A stretch of 64,000 nucleotides of DNA from Streptococcus sp. oral taxon 061 (GCF_013394695.1 NZ_CP058258.1:1650001-1714000), one strand, 5' to 3'. Counted from the first letter of the stretch, positions 8,485 to 18,525 are shown. The notes: generated by a model not told the origin, from the sequence alone. Numbers and translations: made by a program.

Positions 8485-8803
8485 ATTCTTCAATAGCACT
8501 GCCTTCTTCGATAACAGCGCCTTCAGGTGTGACAGCTTCTTTGACTGGCAAAACTGTTCTAATTGCGCCTAATTCAAAAGTCAAGTATACTCCGTCTACA
8601 TCAAGTACAATCGTTTTGTTTTCAGTATCAACTTCGTCGACTGTACCGTAGAGACCACCGATAGTGATTACTTCGTAGCCTTTTTGAAGTTTGTTGAGGC
8701 TCTCCATGCGTTTTTCAGCTTGTTTCTTTTGAGAACGTTGCATGAAGAACATCAAACCAAACATCAAAACAAGCATAATCAAGAATGTTAAATTCCCACC
8801 CAT
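8483..8803 (-). CDS. yajC: Preprotein translocase subunit YajC
   Basis: Small accessory subunit of the Sec/YidC holotranslocon. Seen: one N-terminal membrane segment (about 4-21, FLIMLVLMFGLMFFMQ), then the conserved QKKQAEKRMESLNKLQKGYEV region and a short beta-rich cytosolic domain (GLYGTVDEVD). The length of 106 aa is usual. It is bounded by a terminator and lies just downstream of tkt's own terminator, so it is probably monocistronic. Confidence 0.93.
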   Translation of the reverse strand: MGGNLTFLIMLVLMFGLMFFMQRSQKKQAEKRMESLNKLQKGYEVITIGGLYGTVDEVDTENKTIVLDVDGVYLTFELGAIRTVLPVKEAVTPEGAVIEEGSAIEE

Positions 8804-8890
8804 TATTTTTTCTCCTTTGTAATTCAGATAAAACTACTATATCAAATTTCACTTGTTTTTACAAGATTGCACCTTGATTTTAGGTCAATA

Positions 8891-8919
8891 AAAAACCAGA
8901 GCAAATGCTCTGATTTTTC
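8891..8919 (-). terminator. tkt terminator
   Basis: The minus strand has CAGAGCATTTGCTCTG followed by GTTTTTT, directly after the tkt stop codon. Confidence 0.85.
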
Positions 8920-10896
8920 TTACTTCAAGTTGTTTACAATTTCAACTAATTTTTCAACTGTAAATCCATACTCTGCTAAAACTTTTGGTGCTGGGGCAGA
9001 TGCTCCAAAGGTATCAATACCGAGAACTGCTCCATCAAGACCAACGTATTTGTACCAGTTTTGAGTCGCTCCCATTTCAACCGCCACACGGTGACGAATC
9101 GCATTTGGTAGGATTTCTTCTTTGTAGGCTGCATCTTGTGCGTCAAAGACATCCGTAGATGGCATGCTGACTACGCGAACTTTTCCACCTTGACTTGCCA
9201 ATTCTTTAGCAGCTGCAACAGCCAGATTAACCTCTGAACCTGTTGCAATCAAAATAGTGTCAAAGTCTGCTGCATTTTCATAGACAACATAAGCACCTTT
9301 GGTAACCTTATCAAAGTCTGTTCCTTCCTCAACAGTCAAGTTTTGACGAGTCAAGACGAGGGCAGTTGGTGTTTTCTCACTCTTCACTGCAAGGTACCAA
9401 GCTGCTTGAGTTTCACGCGCATCTGCTGGACGGAAAACATTGAGGTTTGGAATTGCACGAAGACCTGCCAAGTGCTCTACTGGTTCGTGAGTTGGTCCAT
9501 CTTCACCAACTGCGATTGAATCGTGAGTAAAGACATAGGTTACAGGAAGACCTTGTAGAGCTGACAAACGAACTGCTGCTTTAAGGTAGTCTGAGAATAC
9601 GAAGAAAGTTCCACCGTAAACTCGAAGTCCACCGTGAAGAGCCATTCCGTTCAAAACGGTACCCATTGCAAATTCACGAACACCAAATTGGATATTACGA
9701 TTCAAGCGATTTGCATCATCTTGGAGTCCATCTGTTTTGATATAAGTCATATTTGAATGAGCAAGGTCTGCTGATCCACCAAGGAAAGTTGGCAATTTAG
9801 CAGCCACTACATTCAAAGCATCTTGACTTGAGTTACGAGTTGCTTGAGAGAAGCCATTCTCTAAAGCCGGGAAGTCTTCTGGAGTCACCTCAACTGGATC
9901 ACGCCCTTCGATGATTGCTTCCACTTCTGCAGCAAGTTCTGGGTGAGCTTCTTTATAATCTGCGACTAGTTTTGTCCATGCTTCATATGCCGATGCACCA
10001 CGATCTGCAACATTTTCTTTGAAATCGGCATAAACTTCCGCTGGAATTTCAAATGGTTCATAGTTCCAACCAAGTGCTTGGCGAGTTGCTGCAGTTTCAT
10101 CTGCTCCAAGAGGGGCACCGTGTACGGCATTGGTTCCTTGTTTGTTTGGAGAACCATAACCAATAACAGTTTTCACTTCGATCAAAGATGGTTTTCCTGA
10201 AGCCTTAGCTTCTTCGATAGCAGCATGAATCGCTTCTAAATCTGTTCCATCTTCTACCAAAGCTGTATGCCAACCGTAGGCATTGTAACGATCGCGAACA
10301 CTTTCTGTGAATGAATCTTTTGTCTCACCATCCAAGTTGATATCATTTGAGTCATAAAGAACAACCAACTTGTCAAGCTTTTGCAAGCCTGCATAAGAAG
10401 CAGCTTCACTTGAGACACCTTCCATCAAGTCGCCATCTCCACAGATAACATATGTGTAGTGATCAAAGATGTTATAACCTTCACGGTTGTACTTAGCTGC
10501 AAGGAAACGTTCTGCTTGTGCAAAACCTGTCGCAGTCGCAATCCCTTGTCCTAGAGGACCTGTAGTTGCATCAACCCCTGCTGTATGACCAAATTCTGGG
10601 TGACCTGGAGTTTTAGAACCCCATTGACGGAAGTTCTTCAGTTCATCCATACTCACATCTTCAAATCCAGAAAGGTGAAGAAGGGCATAGAGAAGCATTG
10701 ACCCATGACCTGCTGAGAGAATAAAGCGGTCGCGGTTAATCCAGTTTGGTTGAGCTGGATTGATACGAAGTTCTTTAGTGAAAAGGCTGTATGCCATCGG
10801 TGCAGCTCCCATAACCACCCCTGGGTGACCTGAGTTCGCTTTATTGATAGCGTCAATACCTAGAAAACGAATCGCATTAACAGATAGATTTGACAT
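8920..10896 (-). CDS. tkt: Transketolase
   Basis: Thiamine-diphosphate enzyme moving two-carbon units between pentose phosphate pathway sugars. Seen: the N-terminal pyrophosphate-binding domain with [11 protein letters not shown] (23-33), [16 protein letters not shown] and the GDGDLMEGV motif (about 152-160), a pyrimidine-binding middle domain ([17 protein letters not shown]), and a C-terminal domain. The length of 658 aa matches the full-length enzyme. It is a monocistronic unit with promoter at 10949-10977 and terminator at its end. Confidence 0.97.
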   Translation of the reverse strand: MSNLSVNAIRFLGIDAINKANSGHPGVVMGAAPMAYSLFTKELRINPAQPNWINRDRFILSAGHGSMLLYALLHLSGFEDVSMDELKNFRQWGSKTPGHPEFGHTAGVDATTGPLGQGIATATGFAQAERFLAAKYNREGYNIFDHYTYVICGDGDLMEGVSSEAASYAGLQKLDKLVVLYDSNDINLDGETKDSFTESVRDRYNAYGWHTALVEDGTDLEAIHAAIEEAKASGKPSLIEVKTVIGYGSPNKQGTNAVHGAPLGADETAATRQALGWNYEPFEIPAEVYADFKENVADRGASAYEAWTKLVADYKEAHPELAAEVEAIIEGRDPVEVTPEDFPALENGFSQATRNSSQDALNVVAAKLPTFLGGSADLAHSNMTYIKTDGLQDDANRLNRNIQFGVREFAMGTVLNGMALHGGLRVYGGTFFVFSDYLKAAVRLSALQGLPVTYVFTHDSIAVGEDGPTHEPVEHLAGLRAIPNLNVFRPADARETQAAWYLAVKSEKTPTALVLTRQNLTVEEGTDFDKVTKGAYVVYENAADFDTILIATGSEVNLAVAAAKELASQGGKVRVVSMPSTDVFDAQDAAYKEEILPNAIRHRVAVEMGATQNWYKYVGLDGAVLGIDTFGASAPAPKVLAEYGFTVEKLVEIVNNLK

Positions 10897-10948
10897 AGAA
10901 TTTCCTTTCTCTTTGAGGTGATAAGTATACCACTCATCCTATTTTACT

Positions 10949-10977
10949 ATTATATGAAAAAATACCTAGAATAGCAA
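10949..10977 (-). promoter_or_regulatory. tkt promoter
   Basis: TTGCTA, 17 nt, TATAAT on the minus strand, with the -10 ending about 52 nt upstream of the tkt start. A second TATACT lies nearer the gene at about 10925. Confidence 0.65.
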
Positions 10978-11014
10978 TAAAACAATTTACTATAAAATGA
11001 CTCAGCCGATTAGA

Positions 11015-11635
11015 TTAATTTCTGGTCGCTTGATAGTAAGGCAAGAATTTTTCAAAAGCCCTATCCAGTTCATCTAAAATCTTATCTAGAGTTTCTTCAT
11101 CAGTCACTGGAACATCAGCTTTTATTAATACTTTGCGAATCTCTTGGTTAGATAACTGTTGTCTCAAAAGTTGTCTATTCTCCTCAGTAGCCTGCACTCT
11201 ATAACTCTCATCGTTTTTCTGAACCCAATAATAGATTCCCTCAACCACTGGCACATCCAAAACTTTAGCCTGTTTTGATAAGGTAGCTTCATCTTTCTTT
11301 CTCTCTATAAAACTAACTTCTAAAGAGATTCCCCAATTTTTCTGACTTCCATACAAACGAAGAGCCATCATGGGTTCCGCAACTGAACCTTCTGCCTGTA
11401 AATAAGCCCAAAAATGAGGGCGAAGACGTTGAGCTTGATTCATCCATTGACTGGTTGGGTGTAATTTCCAATCGGAATGCCTAGCTTGAAAACATTCAGC
11501 TAGGTGAGTAAATGACTTTCGTGCTCCCTGCCCTTTGCTACGCATGGATAACATTTTATCTCTTTCAACTCCTGCTTTGTCAGGATTCCGGTACTGTTCT
11601 CCTTGATAAGCAAGATAATCTTTGATTTCTTTCAT
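11015..11635 (-). CDS. Conserved protein of unknown function (possibly HI_0552 family)
   Basis: A soluble protein of 206 aa with no signal or membrane segment. It starts with MKEIKDYLAYQGEQYRNPDKAG and has a basic, Ser/Lys-rich early segment, a central beta-rich part (residues about 85-140, LRLYGSQKNWGISLEVSFIERKK) and an acidic helical C-terminus. I recall similar proteins under the HI_0552 family label, but cannot verify it. No catalytic motif is obvious. It stands alone between tkt and jag. Confidence 0.75.
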   Translation of the reverse strand: MKEIKDYLAYQGEQYRNPDKAGVERDKMLSMRSKGQGARKSFTHLAECFQARHSDWKLHPTSQWMNQAQRLRPHFWAYLQAEGSVAEPMMALRLYGSQKNWGISLEVSFIERKKDEATLSKQAKVLDVPVVEGIYYWVQKNDESYRVQATEENRQLLRQQLSNQEIRKVLIKADVPVTDEETLDKILDELDRAFEKFLPYYQATRN

Positions 11636-11654
11636 TTGATTCCTTCTTTAGTTA

Positions 11655-11682
11655 GAAAAAAATCAGGAAAACCTGATTTTTC
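11655..11682 (-). terminator. Terminator after jag
   Basis: The minus strand reads AAAAATCAGG-ttttCCTGATTTTTTT, 8 nt downstream of the jag stop codon. It closes the rnpA-yidC-jag operon. Confidence 0.83.
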
Positions 11683-11689
11683 ATTTATC

Positions 11690-12646
11690 TTATTCAGTAT
11701 CTACGACAACATAACGATTTGGTTCGTCGCCTTCAGAGTAGCTCGTTACACCTTCCATTCGCGAAATGATACGATGGATAATTTTACGCTCGCTACTTGA
11801 CATTGGATCTGTCATCTGACTACGACCTTCTTCCAAGACACGTGTAGCCAATTTCTGTGCGTAACTCTGCAAAACTTCTGCACGATGTTCCACATAGTCA
11901 TTCACATTGATCGTGATGTAGAAAGTTTTTGAATAACGATTGTAGAGGTAATTTTGCGCTAGAAGTTGAAGAGATTTCAAAACCTTACCGTGGTAACCGA
12001 TAATACGACCCGGCTCATTCGTATCGATTTGCATGTTGATAGAACGACGGTTAGAAGTACTAGAAATAGTTCCCTCAACATCCATATCATCAATGATTGC
12101 TTGAACATAGTCCGTCACTTCTTCAACAACCTTTTCTGTGTCGTAAGTCGGCTCAACTTTCAAACCAAGGTTTTCTAAATCACTACCTTGCTCTTCGTCA
12201 GCATTTTCTTGAATTTCTTCAGGTTGCAATTCTTTTAAAACAGCAATGTGCCCTGTTTCCTCTAAAATAGTGCTTGCTTCCTTATCATTCTTGAGAATTT
12301 CAGCCTTGACTTCTTCAGAAATTTCTTGGCCTTCTTCTTCAATCTTCTTGATAGCTGCAACTACATGTCCCAAATCGACTGTTGCTTCACTGACTGTTTT
12401 AACTGGATCATTTTGATCATTAATTTCTTTTGGAACGCCTTTGATCGCTTGCTGATTTGCTTTTACAACCGTTGTTTCACTGATTGCTTCGATATCAACT
12501 TGAGCTGGTTTTTTTCCAAAAAGTCCAAAAAATCCTTTTTTCTCTCTCGAAACAACTTTGATATGAGCTTTCATTCTCGGAATATTTAATTCATTCAATC
12601 CATTTTGGATTGCTTCTTCAACTGTTGAACCTGTAAATAATACCAT
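11690..12646 (-). CDS. jag: RNA-binding protein Jag/KhpB (EloR)
   Basis: KH-R3H RNA-binding protein; in pneumococcus the homologue (KhpB/EloR) works with KhpA in control of cell elongation and division. Seen: the N-terminal Jag_N domain (about 1-52, with KAHIKVVSREKKGFFGLFGKKP), a long acidic linker (about 55-165, rich in Glu), a KH domain (RIIGYHGKVLKSLQLLAQNYL, about 215-235) and a C-terminal R3H domain (SSERKIIHRIISRMEGVTSYSEG). The length of 318 aa is normal. It lies 15 nt after yidC in the conserved rnpA-yidC-jag order. Confidence 0.95.
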   Translation of the reverse strand: MVLFTGSTVEEAIQNGLNELNIPRMKAHIKVVSREKKGFFGLFGKKPAQVDIEAISETTVVKANQQAIKGVPKEINDQNDPVKTVSEATVDLGHVVAAIKKIEEEGQEISEEVKAEILKNDKEASTILEETGHIAVLKELQPEEIQENADEEQGSDLENLGLKVEPTYDTEKVVEEVTDYVQAIIDDMDVEGTISSTSNRRSINMQIDTNEPGRIIGYHGKVLKSLQLLAQNYLYNRYSKTFYITINVNDYVEHRAEVLQSYAQKLATRVLEEGRSQMTDPMSSSERKIIHRIISRMEGVTSYSEGDEPNRYVVVDTE

Positions 12647-12660
12647 TATCAGATTTCTCC

Positions 12661-13476
12661 TTACTTTTTCTTTTTCTGTGCTTTCTTTAGAGCTTTTCTT
12701 TTCTTAACTTCTAAATCCTTCTTAGCTTGCACATCTGCTTCACGCTCTGCAATAATTTTGAAGGGATTGTTCAAAAGGTAAGTTTGCAATACTTGATAAG
12801 CATTTGAAACCGCCCAGTAAAGAGCGACACCACTTGGAGCAGATATTGCAAAAAAGAAGATTATAACAGGCATGCCATACATCATACCTGTCATTGCACC
12901 ATTTTTCTCAGGCAAAGCTTTGTTTGAAAGCCAGCTACTGAGGAAGGTGAATAGGGCAGCTAAAATAGGTAGTACGAAAGTGGTATCAGCTCCACCTAGA
13001 TTGAACCATAAAAAGTGGCCTGTCTTCAAAAAATCTACGTTTGATAAAGCTTGGAAAAGAGCCAATAGAATTGGCATTTGAATCAAAAGCGGCCAGAAGG
13101 ATGCAGATTGCTTAATGCCTAATTCTTTAAATAGTTTACGTGTTTCCTGATCTAGCTTAGTACGACTTTCCATGTCGCGACCTGGATAACGTTCGCGCAA
13201 TTCTTTGATAAGAGGTTGCGCCTCTTGCATTTTTCTGGAAGCCACCATTTGTGTTTGAAAGACTGGTAACAGTATTGTTCTAATCAAAACCGTGAAAAGA
13301 ATAATCCCTAAACCAATGCTTACATTAAAGGACAAAAAACGAATGGTTTCAGCAAAAAAATAAACAAGTTTACTCCAAAAGTCTGCCGAATCAGCAGACA
13401 CTTCACTAGTTGCACAAGCAGTCATTACCAACAAGGACAAACCTAAAAAACTAGTCAATTGTAATTTCTTCTTCAC
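12661..13476 (-). CDS. yidC: Membrane protein insertase YidC (lipoprotein type)
   Basis: Inserts membrane proteins with or without Sec. Seen: a signal peptide with lipobox LVMTAC (lipidated Cys21), then about five membrane segments from residue 50 to 235, an Arg in the early hydrophilic groove ([11 protein letters not shown]), and a strongly basic C-terminal tail ([14 protein letters not shown]) for ribosome contact. The length of 271 aa fits the Gram-positive type. The start codon is GTG (13474-13476) and lies 26 nt inside the end of rnpA, implying coupled translation. Confidence 0.95.
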   Translation of the reverse strand: MKKKLQLTSFLGLSLLVMTACATSEVSADSADFWSKLVYFFAETIRFLSFNVSIGLGIILFTVLIRTILLPVFQTQMVASRKMQEAQPLIKELRERYPGRDMESRTKLDQETRKLFKELGIKQSASFWPLLIQMPILLALFQALSNVDFLKTGHFLWFNLGGADTTFVLPILAALFTFLSSWLSNKALPEKNGAMTGMMYGMPVIIFFFAISAPSGVALYWAVSNAYQVLQTYLLNNPFKIIAEREADVQAKKDLEVKKRKALKKAQKKKK

Positions 13477-13822
13477 TCTTATTTCCTTCCTGGTAAATCT
13501 TTGCTAATCTCAAAACATGAAGTAAATTTTTTTCAATTTCTGCATATTCTAGTAGTTCAACGCCTTTTCGAGCAATCACAACAAAATCGACATTATCAAC
13601 AATTTGATTGCTATTTTGAATGAGAACATGCCGGATTCTTCTCTTGATTTGGTTTCTTGTTACAGCATTTCCTAATTTTTTACTGACTGATAAACCTACT
13701 CGAAAATGTGTTTCATTGTTTTCTAATCGATAAATAACAAATTTTCGATTAGCTACACTTGCTCCCTTTTTAAATATGGCGTCGAAATCTTTCTCTTTTT
13801 TTACACGAAAGCTTTTTCTCAA
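13451..13822 (-). CDS. rnpA: Ribonuclease P protein component
   Basis: Protein subunit of RNase P, which cleaves 5' leaders from tRNA precursors. Seen: basic protein of 123 aa with the hallmark [25 protein letters not shown] (the RNR signature). The start is TTG with GGAG 8 nt upstream. An ATG in another frame overlaps the Shine-Dalgarno and gives only a 19-residue peptide, so TTG is preferred. rpmH, often upstream of rnpA, is not present here. Confidence 0.95.
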   Translation of the reverse strand: MRKSFRVKKEKDFDAIFKKGASVANRKFVIYRLENNETHFRVGLSVSKKLGNAVTRNQIKRRIRHVLIQNSNQIVDNVDFVVIARKGVELLEYAEIEKNLLHVLRLAKIYQEGNKSEEEITID

Positions 13823-13853
13823 AAATCATACTCCATCTAATAAAACTACTACT

Positions 13854-13881
13854 ATTATACCATAAAATTTCAAAAAGCCAA
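13854..13881 (-). promoter_or_regulatory. rnpA-yidC-jag promoter
   Basis: TTGGCT, 16 nt, TATAAT on the minus strand, about 30 nt upstream of the rnpA start. Confidence 0.6.
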
Positions 13882-14132
13882 TCATGGCAAGGTTTTAGGC
13901 TGGTTTGGCTTCGAAAAAAGTAGCCATTCTTAAAAAATTTGACCAGAATCAATGATATTTTACTAGTTTTTTTGAGAATACAAAACAAAAGCCACTCTTA
14001 CGAGCGACTTTTGTAGGAGATTATTATGAAAAAGTTTAGGATTTCTATTAAATAAAGTTAGGAGGTCTTCATTTAATGATTATAGTATACACACTCATCC
14101 TTAAATTGACCTTAAACCATTTTATTTTTTTA
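13882..14132. other. Intergenic region at a block junction, with a mini-ORF
   Basis: No full gene. Plus strand: AGGAG precedes a 9-codon ORF (MKKFRISIK, 14026-14055). This is followed by AGGAGGT and an ATG at 14076 opening about 39 codons that run into the antisense of the UPF0210 gene. Both starts have strong ribosome-binding sites, but the products resemble nothing I know. They could be a decayed leader or a chance. The region joins two blocks that are separate in pneumococcus. Confidence 0.35.
13986..14015 (-). terminator. Terminator after the UPF0210 gene
   Basis: On the minus strand AAAAGTCGCTC-gtaa-GAGTGGCTTTT forms an 11-bp stem with two G-T pairs, followed by a T-rich tail. It lies about 120 nt beyond the stop codon. 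Confidence 0.65.
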
Positions 14133-15470
14133 TTAATTTTTAAAACTATGGATTGGAGCTGGAATTTGACCTCCACGAGCAATGAAATCAACTGAAGAAG
14201 CACCGTTGACCTTCATTACTGGCGCCGTCCCCAATAGGCCTCCAAACTCAATCATATCGCCTTCTTTACCCTTTGGAATAATACGAACAGCCGTTGTCTT
14301 CATGTTAATGACACCAATTGCTGCCTCATCCGCAATCATAGCTGCAATCGTCTCTGCAGGAGTATCTTCTGGAATGGCAATCATATCCAAACCAACTGAA
14401 CAGATAGCTGTCATTGCTTCTAATTTCTCAAGATTTAGGGAGCCATTTTGCACTGCTGCTATCATACCCTCATCTTCTGAGACTGGGATGAAAGCACCTG
14501 ACAATCCACCGACTTGGTTGCAAGCCATTACACCACCTTTTTTTACTTGGTCATTTAAAAGAGCTAAGGCTGCAGTCGTCCCATGAGTCCCAACTGTTTC
14601 AAGACCCATTTCCTCGAGAACCCGAGCTACAGAATCCCCCACTGCAGGAGTAGGTGCTAAACTCAAATCAACAATCCCAAAATCAACTCCTAGTCTTTCA
14701 CTAGCCATCTGGCCAACTAATTGACCAATCCGAGTAATCTTGAAGGCTGTCTTTTTAACAGTTTCAGCAACTACATCAAAGCTTTGGCCGCGAACTTTTT
14801 CTAAGGCACGTTTGACTACACCAGGACCTGAAACACCAACATTAATAATAACATCAGCTTCGCCAACACCATGAAAGGCTCCGGCCATAAAAGGATTGTC
14901 TTCAACTGCATTGGCAAATACAACTAATTTAGCAGCTCCCATATCAGAAAAACTAGCAGTTTCCTTGATAATTCGACCCATATCAGCTACAGCAGTCATG
15001 TTAATTCCTGACTTGGTTGAACCGATATTGACAGAAGAGCAAACTTTATCAGTTTCAGCTAAGGCACGCGGAATCGAGTTGATGAGTATTTCGTCTCCTT
15101 TTTGGTAGCCTTTCTGAACTAAGGCAGAAAAACCCCCAATAAAATCTACACCAATTTCTTTTGCTGCTCTATCTAAAGCTTTTGCTAACACTACATAATC
15201 TGTCGCATCTGTTGCTGCTCCAATCAAAGAAATAGGCGTTACCGATACGCGTTTGTTAACGATTGGAATCCCAAGTTCAGCTGCAATTTCATCCCCGACA
15301 GCAACTAAATTTGCGGCCTTGCTAGTTATCTTATCATAAATTTTATCTGCAGCCTTATTAATATCTGGATCTATACAATCTAGAAGTGAAATTCCCATGG
15401 TAATTGTTCTGATATCAAAATTCTGCTCTTCAATCATTGAGATTGTTTCAGTGACTTGTCTAATATCCAT
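14133..15470 (-). CDS. UPF0210/DUF711 (PFL-like) family protein
   Basis: Function unknown; the family fold is related to anaerobic ribonucleotide reductase/pyruvate formate-lyase barrels, but no glycyl-radical motif is visible. Seen: 445 aa, soluble, Gly-rich conserved stretches ([59 protein letters not shown]) and the C-terminal [12 protein letters not shown]. It begins 9 nt after the ACT-domain gene with AGGAGG upstream, so the two form one operon. This pairing is conserved in many Firmicutes. Confidence 0.93.
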   Translation of the reverse strand: MDIRQVTETISMIEEQNFDIRTITMGISLLDCIDPDINKAADKIYDKITSKAANLVAVGDEIAAELGIPIVNKRVSVTPISLIGAATDATDYVVLAKALDRAAKEIGVDFIGGFSALVQKGYQKGDEILINSIPRALAETDKVCSSVNIGSTKSGINMTAVADMGRIIKETASFSDMGAAKLVVFANAVEDNPFMAGAFHGVGEADVIINVGVSGPGVVKRALEKVRGQSFDVVAETVKKTAFKITRIGQLVGQMASERLGVDFGIVDLSLAPTPAVGDSVARVLEEMGLETVGTHGTTAALALLNDQVKKGGVMACNQVGGLSGAFIPVSEDEGMIAAVQNGSLNLEKLEAMTAICSVGLDMIAIPEDTPAETIAAMIADEAAIGVINMKTTAVRIIPKGKEGDMIEFGGLLGTAPVMKVNGASSVDFIARGGQIPAPIHSFKN

Positions 15471-15479
15471 ACACGCCTC

Positions 15480-15746
15480 CTAGATATTATACATAGCATC
15501 AAAAATCGCAGCACTCTGAATATTGATTTTGACATTCAAAGTCTGACCAAAAGCCTCAAACTCATTTCTCAAATGAGTAAAATCTTGTTTTTCTTCACTA
15601 GATACCACAGCCATCATTGTGAAGAACTCGTCCAAGACAGTTTGTGAAATATCATCAATATTTAATCCTAATTCAGCAATCTTAGTCGCAACACCTGCAA
15701 CAATCCCACCTTTATCTTTTCCAACTACAGTTATGATAGCTTTCAT
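15480..15746 (-). CDS. ACT-domain protein (UPF0237)
   Basis: A small protein of 88 aa made of one ACT fold: MKAIITVVGKDKGGIVAGV begins with the beta strand and ligand-loop Gly residues, followed by NIDDISQTVLDEFFTMMAVVS. ACT domains bind amino acids or similar small ligands, so it may be a sensor or regulatory subunit for the following UPF0210 protein. The ligand is unknown. It has its own promoter after the ribosomal superoperon terminator. Confidence 0.92.
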   Translation of the reverse strand: MKAIITVVGKDKGGIVAGVATKIAELGLNIDDISQTVLDEFFTMMAVVSSEEKQDFTHLRNEFEAFGQTLNVKINIQSAAIFDAMYNI

Positions 15747-15803
15747 ATCGACCCTCCATTTTTAAACTATAGAAAATCTAATTTTGTGATTTTCTTTTTT
15801 CTC

Positions 15804-15809
15804 AGTATA
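15804..15809 (-). promoter_or_regulatory. Promoter of the ACT-UPF0210 operon
   Basis: Extended -10 TGCTATACT on the minus strand, about 60 nt before the ACT gene and only about 25 bp past the T-run of the superoperon terminator. The -35 is poor. Confidence 0.5.
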
Positions 15810-15834
15810 GCACATTTACAACAAAAAAACTAAA

Positions 15835-15885
15835 AAACGCCTGCTTACGAAATTGTTCTTAAAAGAAAAACAATTTCGTAAACAA
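15835..15885 (-). terminator. Strong terminator of the S10-spc-alpha superoperon
   Basis: The minus strand forms a 21-bp stem: ACGCTTGTTTACGAAATTG and two more bases pair with the arm ending CAGGCGT, with only G-T wobbles and no mismatch, then TTTTTT. It is one of the longest intrinsic terminators in the window. Confidence 0.92.
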
Positions 15886-15990
15886 GCGTCTACCGACCAT
15901 CTTATGATGAGTGTTCCCGCTAGGACAAAAGTCCTAGCGGTAGACCAGAGCTAGACTAAGAGCACAGGGCTCCATCATCATAACACTCAA
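15886..15990 (-). ncRNA. L17 downstream element (L17DE) RNA
   Basis: A structured RNA directly after rplQ. Seen on the minus strand: a perfect 10-bp hairpin CCGCTAGGAC-tttt-GTCCTAGCGG, long-range pairings GAGTGTT/AACACTC extended by TTATGATG/CATCATAA, and GTCTACC/GGTAGAC. The last two overlap in a way that could form a pseudoknot or alternative folds. A conserved RNA of unknown function at exactly this place (3' of rplQ in Lactobacillales) is known as L17DE. The assignment is by position and structure; the covariance model was not run. Confidence 0.75.
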
Positions 15991-16004
15991 CAAAATTGAT
16001 GATT

Positions 16005-16391
16005 TTATACTAATTCAATGATCGCCATTGGCGCTGCATCACCACGACGTGGTTCAGTTTTAAGGATACGAGTGTATCCACCGTTACGGTCTGCGTAACG
16101 AGGTGCGATTTCTGAGAACAATTTTTGAAGAGCTGTAGTAGAAGTGTACTTGTCAGTTGCTTCATCATAGTTTTCAGATGCGATTTCATTACGTACGAAA
16201 GCAGCAGCTTGACGACGTGCATGCAAATCACCACGTTTACCTAGAGTAATCATTTTTTCAACAGTTTTACGGATTTCTTTAGCACGAGCTTCAGTTGTCA
16301 CGATTGATTCGTTGATCAAAAGGTCAGTTGTCAAATCGCGAAGCATTGCTTTACGTTGTGAGCTAGTGCGTCCTAGTTTACGGTAAGCCAT
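16005..16391 (-). CDS. rplQ: 50S ribosomal protein L17
   Basis: Large-subunit protein near the peptide exit tunnel. 128 aa beginning [20 protein letters not shown], the typical L17 N-terminus, and ending with the conserved [13 protein letters not shown]. It is the last gene of the alpha operon, 12 nt after rpoA, followed by the L17DE RNA. Confidence 0.98.
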   Translation of the reverse strand: MAYRKLGRTSSQRKAMLRDLTTDLLINESIVTTEARAKEIRKTVEKMITLGKRGDLHARRQAAAFVRNEIASENYDEATDKYTSTTALQKLFSEIAPRYADRNGGYTRILKTEPRRGDAAPMAIIELV

Positions 16392-16402
16392 GTATTCCTC
16401 CT

Positions 16403-17338
16403 TTATTTATCTTTTAATCCAAGACCCAAATCAATGAGTTTGAGTTTCACTTCTTCCAAACTCTTGCGTCCAAGATTTCTTACTTTCATCATCTCTGCTT
16501 CAGATTTTTCTGTCAAATCGTGCACAGTATTGATACCAGCACGTTTCAAACAGTTATACGAGCGTACAGACAAGTCAAGTTCCTCAATCGTACGTTCCAA
16601 AATACGGTCGTCCGATTCAGTATCAGCTTCTTTCATCACTTCTGCAGATTTAGCAATCTCTGTAAGATTTGTAAACAAATCAAGATGTTCTGTCAAAATA
16701 CGTGCTGAAAGCCCTAAAGCATCTTCTGGAATAATAGTTCCATTTGTCAAGATTTCAAGGGTTAATTTGTCGAAACCATCATTGCTTCCTACACGAGCAG
16801 GTTCAACTTGATAGTTAACTTTTGTAACTGGTGTATAAATAGAATCTACAGCAAGTGTTCCAACTGGGGCATTATCTTTTTTATTTTCATCTGCAGGTAC
16901 ATAGCCACGACCAGTGTTTACAGTCATAGTTGCTTTAAATGAAGCACCTTCTCCGATTGTGAAAAGATAATGATCTGGATTTACGATTTCAATATCACTA
17001 TCAGTTAAAATATCTCCGGCTGTCACTTCAGCAGGACCTTCAACATCAAGTTCAATAGTCTTTTCGTCTTTTACATATGATTTAACTGCAATACCTTTAA
17101 TGTTCAGAATGATTTGCATCACGTCTTCGCGAACACCAGGAATTGTATCAAATTCATGTAATACTCCATCGATATCGATAGATGTAACAGCTGCTCCTGG
17201 AAGAGAAGCAAGAAGTACACGACGAAGAGAGTTACCAAGTGTTGTACCGTATCCACGTTCTAGTGGTTCGATTACAAACTTGCCATAATCTTTATTTTCA
17301 TCAATTTTTGTTATATTTGGTTTTTCAAACTCGATCAT
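16403..17338 (-). CDS. rpoA: RNA polymerase alpha subunit
   Basis: Scaffold for RNA polymerase assembly. Seen: N-terminal dimerisation domain starting [22 protein letters not shown] with [21 protein letters not shown], a flexible acidic linker around 225-245, and a C-terminal domain ([35 protein letters not shown]) for UP-element and activator contact. 311 aa, normal length. Confidence 0.98.
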   Translation of the reverse strand: MIEFEKPNITKIDENKDYGKFVIEPLERGYGTTLGNSLRRVLLASLPGAAVTSIDIDGVLHEFDTIPGVREDVMQIILNIKGIAVKSYVKDEKTIELDVEGPAEVTAGDILTDSDIEIVNPDHYLFTIGEGASFKATMTVNTGRGYVPADENKKDNAPVGTLAVDSIYTPVTKVNYQVEPARVGSNDGFDKLTLEILTNGTIIPEDALGLSARILTEHLDLFTNLTEIAKSAEVMKEADTESDDRILERTIEELDLSVRSYNCLKRAGINTVHDLTEKSEAEMMKVRNLGRKSLEEVKLKLIDLGLGLKDK

Positions 17339-17381
17339 TTAGTTACTCCCTCTTAAACGAAAAGCAGTGTAAAGGTAATGA

Positions 17382-17765
17382 TTATACACGGCGACGTTTT
17401 GGAGGACGAGCACCATTGTGTGGCACTGGAGTCACATCACGAATTGCTGTTACTTCAAGACCAGCGGCAGCAAGAGCACGAATAGCTGACTCACGACCAG
17501 AACCTGGACCTTTTACAGTAACTTCAACTGATTTAAGACCGTGTTCTTGTGCAGATTTAGCAGCAGCTTCTGAAGCCATTTGAGCAGCAAATGGTGTAGA
17601 TTTACGAGAACCTTTGAAACCAAGAGCACCAGCTGATGACCAAGCGATTGCATTACCATGCACATCAGTAATCATAACAATAGTGTTATTAAATGTAGCG
17701 TGAATATGAGCAATACCAGATTCGATATTCTTTTTCACACGACGTTTACGTGTTGGTTTAGCCAA
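17382..17765 (-). CDS. rpsK: 30S ribosomal protein S11
   Basis: Small-subunit platform protein. 127 aa with the conserved [17 protein letters not shown] near 18-34 and the C-terminal [18 protein letters not shown]. It is 17 nt after rpsM in the alpha operon. Confidence 0.98.
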
Positions 17766-17782
17766 GACTTTTACCTCCTATA

Positions 17783-18148
17783 TTATTTTTTCTTACCAGC
17801 AATCGCAACAGCTTTACCTTTACGAGTGCGAGCGTTGTTTTTAGTGTTTTGTCCACGGACAGGAAGTCCACGACGGTGACGGATACCACGGTATGAACCG
17901 ATTTCCATCAAACGTTTGATGTTCAAGTTCACTTCACGACGAAGGTCACCTTCAACTTTAATTGCATCCACTTCACGACGGATAGCATCTTCTTGATCTG
18001 ATGTAAGGTCACGAACACGAATATCTTCTGAAACTCCAGCAGCTGCCAAAATCTTTTGAGATGTTGCAAGTCCGATACCATAGACATAAGTCAATGAGAT
18101 AACTACGCGTTTGTCATTTGGAATATCAACTCCAGCAATACGAGCCAT
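17783..18148 (-). CDS. rpsM: 30S ribosomal protein S13
   Basis: Small-subunit head protein contacting P-site tRNA and forming intersubunit bridges. 121 aa: [21 protein letters not shown] at the N-terminus, [23 protein letters not shown] near the C-terminus with a basic tail. Confidence 0.98.
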   Translation of the reverse strand: MARIAGVDIPNDKRVVISLTYVYGIGLATSQKILAAAGVSEDIRVRDLTSDQEDAIRREVDAIKVEGDLRREVNLNIKRLMEIGSYRGIRHRRGLPVRGQNTKNNARTRKGKAVAIAGKKK

Positions 18149-18165
18149 GTTTTCTCCTTTCTATC

Positions 18166-18282
18166 TTATCCTTGACGTTGTTTGTGTTTTGGATTTGCTG
18201 GGCAAATTACCATAACACGACCATTACGACGAATTACTTTACAGTATTCGCAAATTGGTTTGACCGATGGTCTTACTTTCAT
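18166..18282 (-). CDS. rpmJ: 50S ribosomal protein L36
   Basis: A 38-residue ribosomal protein: [20 protein letters not shown] begins it and KHKQRQG ends it. The Cys-x2-Cys (ICEYCK), a later Cys (VICPANPK) and a His give the zinc-binding form of L36. It sits between infA and rpsM, the standard place. A GGAGG site precedes the ATG. Confidence 0.96.
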
Positions 18283-18306
18283 TTCTTATCCCTCCAAGTT
18301 TTTCGA

Positions 18307-18525
18307 TTATTTAAAGCGGTAAGTGATACGTCCACGTGTCAAGTCATATGGACTCATTTCAACAGTAACACGATCTCCCGCTAAAATACGAATATAGTTT
18401 TTACGAATTTTACCAGAAACTGTTGCTAAAATCTGATGTCCATTTTCAAGTTCAACCGTAAACATTGCATTCGGCATCGTATCGACTACTTTGCCTTCAA
18501 CTTCAATCACATCGTCTTTTGCCAC
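18307..18525 (-). CDS. infA: Translation initiation factor IF-1
   Basis: Binds the A site of the 30S subunit during initiation. 72 aa: the OB-fold sequence [21 protein letters not shown] to the C-terminal [11 protein letters not shown]. The start codon is GTG at 18523-18525, with GGGAGG 8-9 nt upstream; a longer reading frame to an upstream ATG is not supported by the family. Confidence 0.96.
   Translation of the reverse strand: MAKDDVIEVEGKVVDTMPNAMFTVELENGHQILATVSGKIRKNYIRILAGDRVTVEMSPYDLTRGRITYRFK

Noticed and set aside
13770..13988. 72-codon minus-strand frame upstream of and overlapping rnpA
   Set aside because: It is an alternative frame over the rnpA promoter and start. rnpA has conserved sequence and a TTG start with well-spaced Shine-Dalgarno; this frame has no family support.
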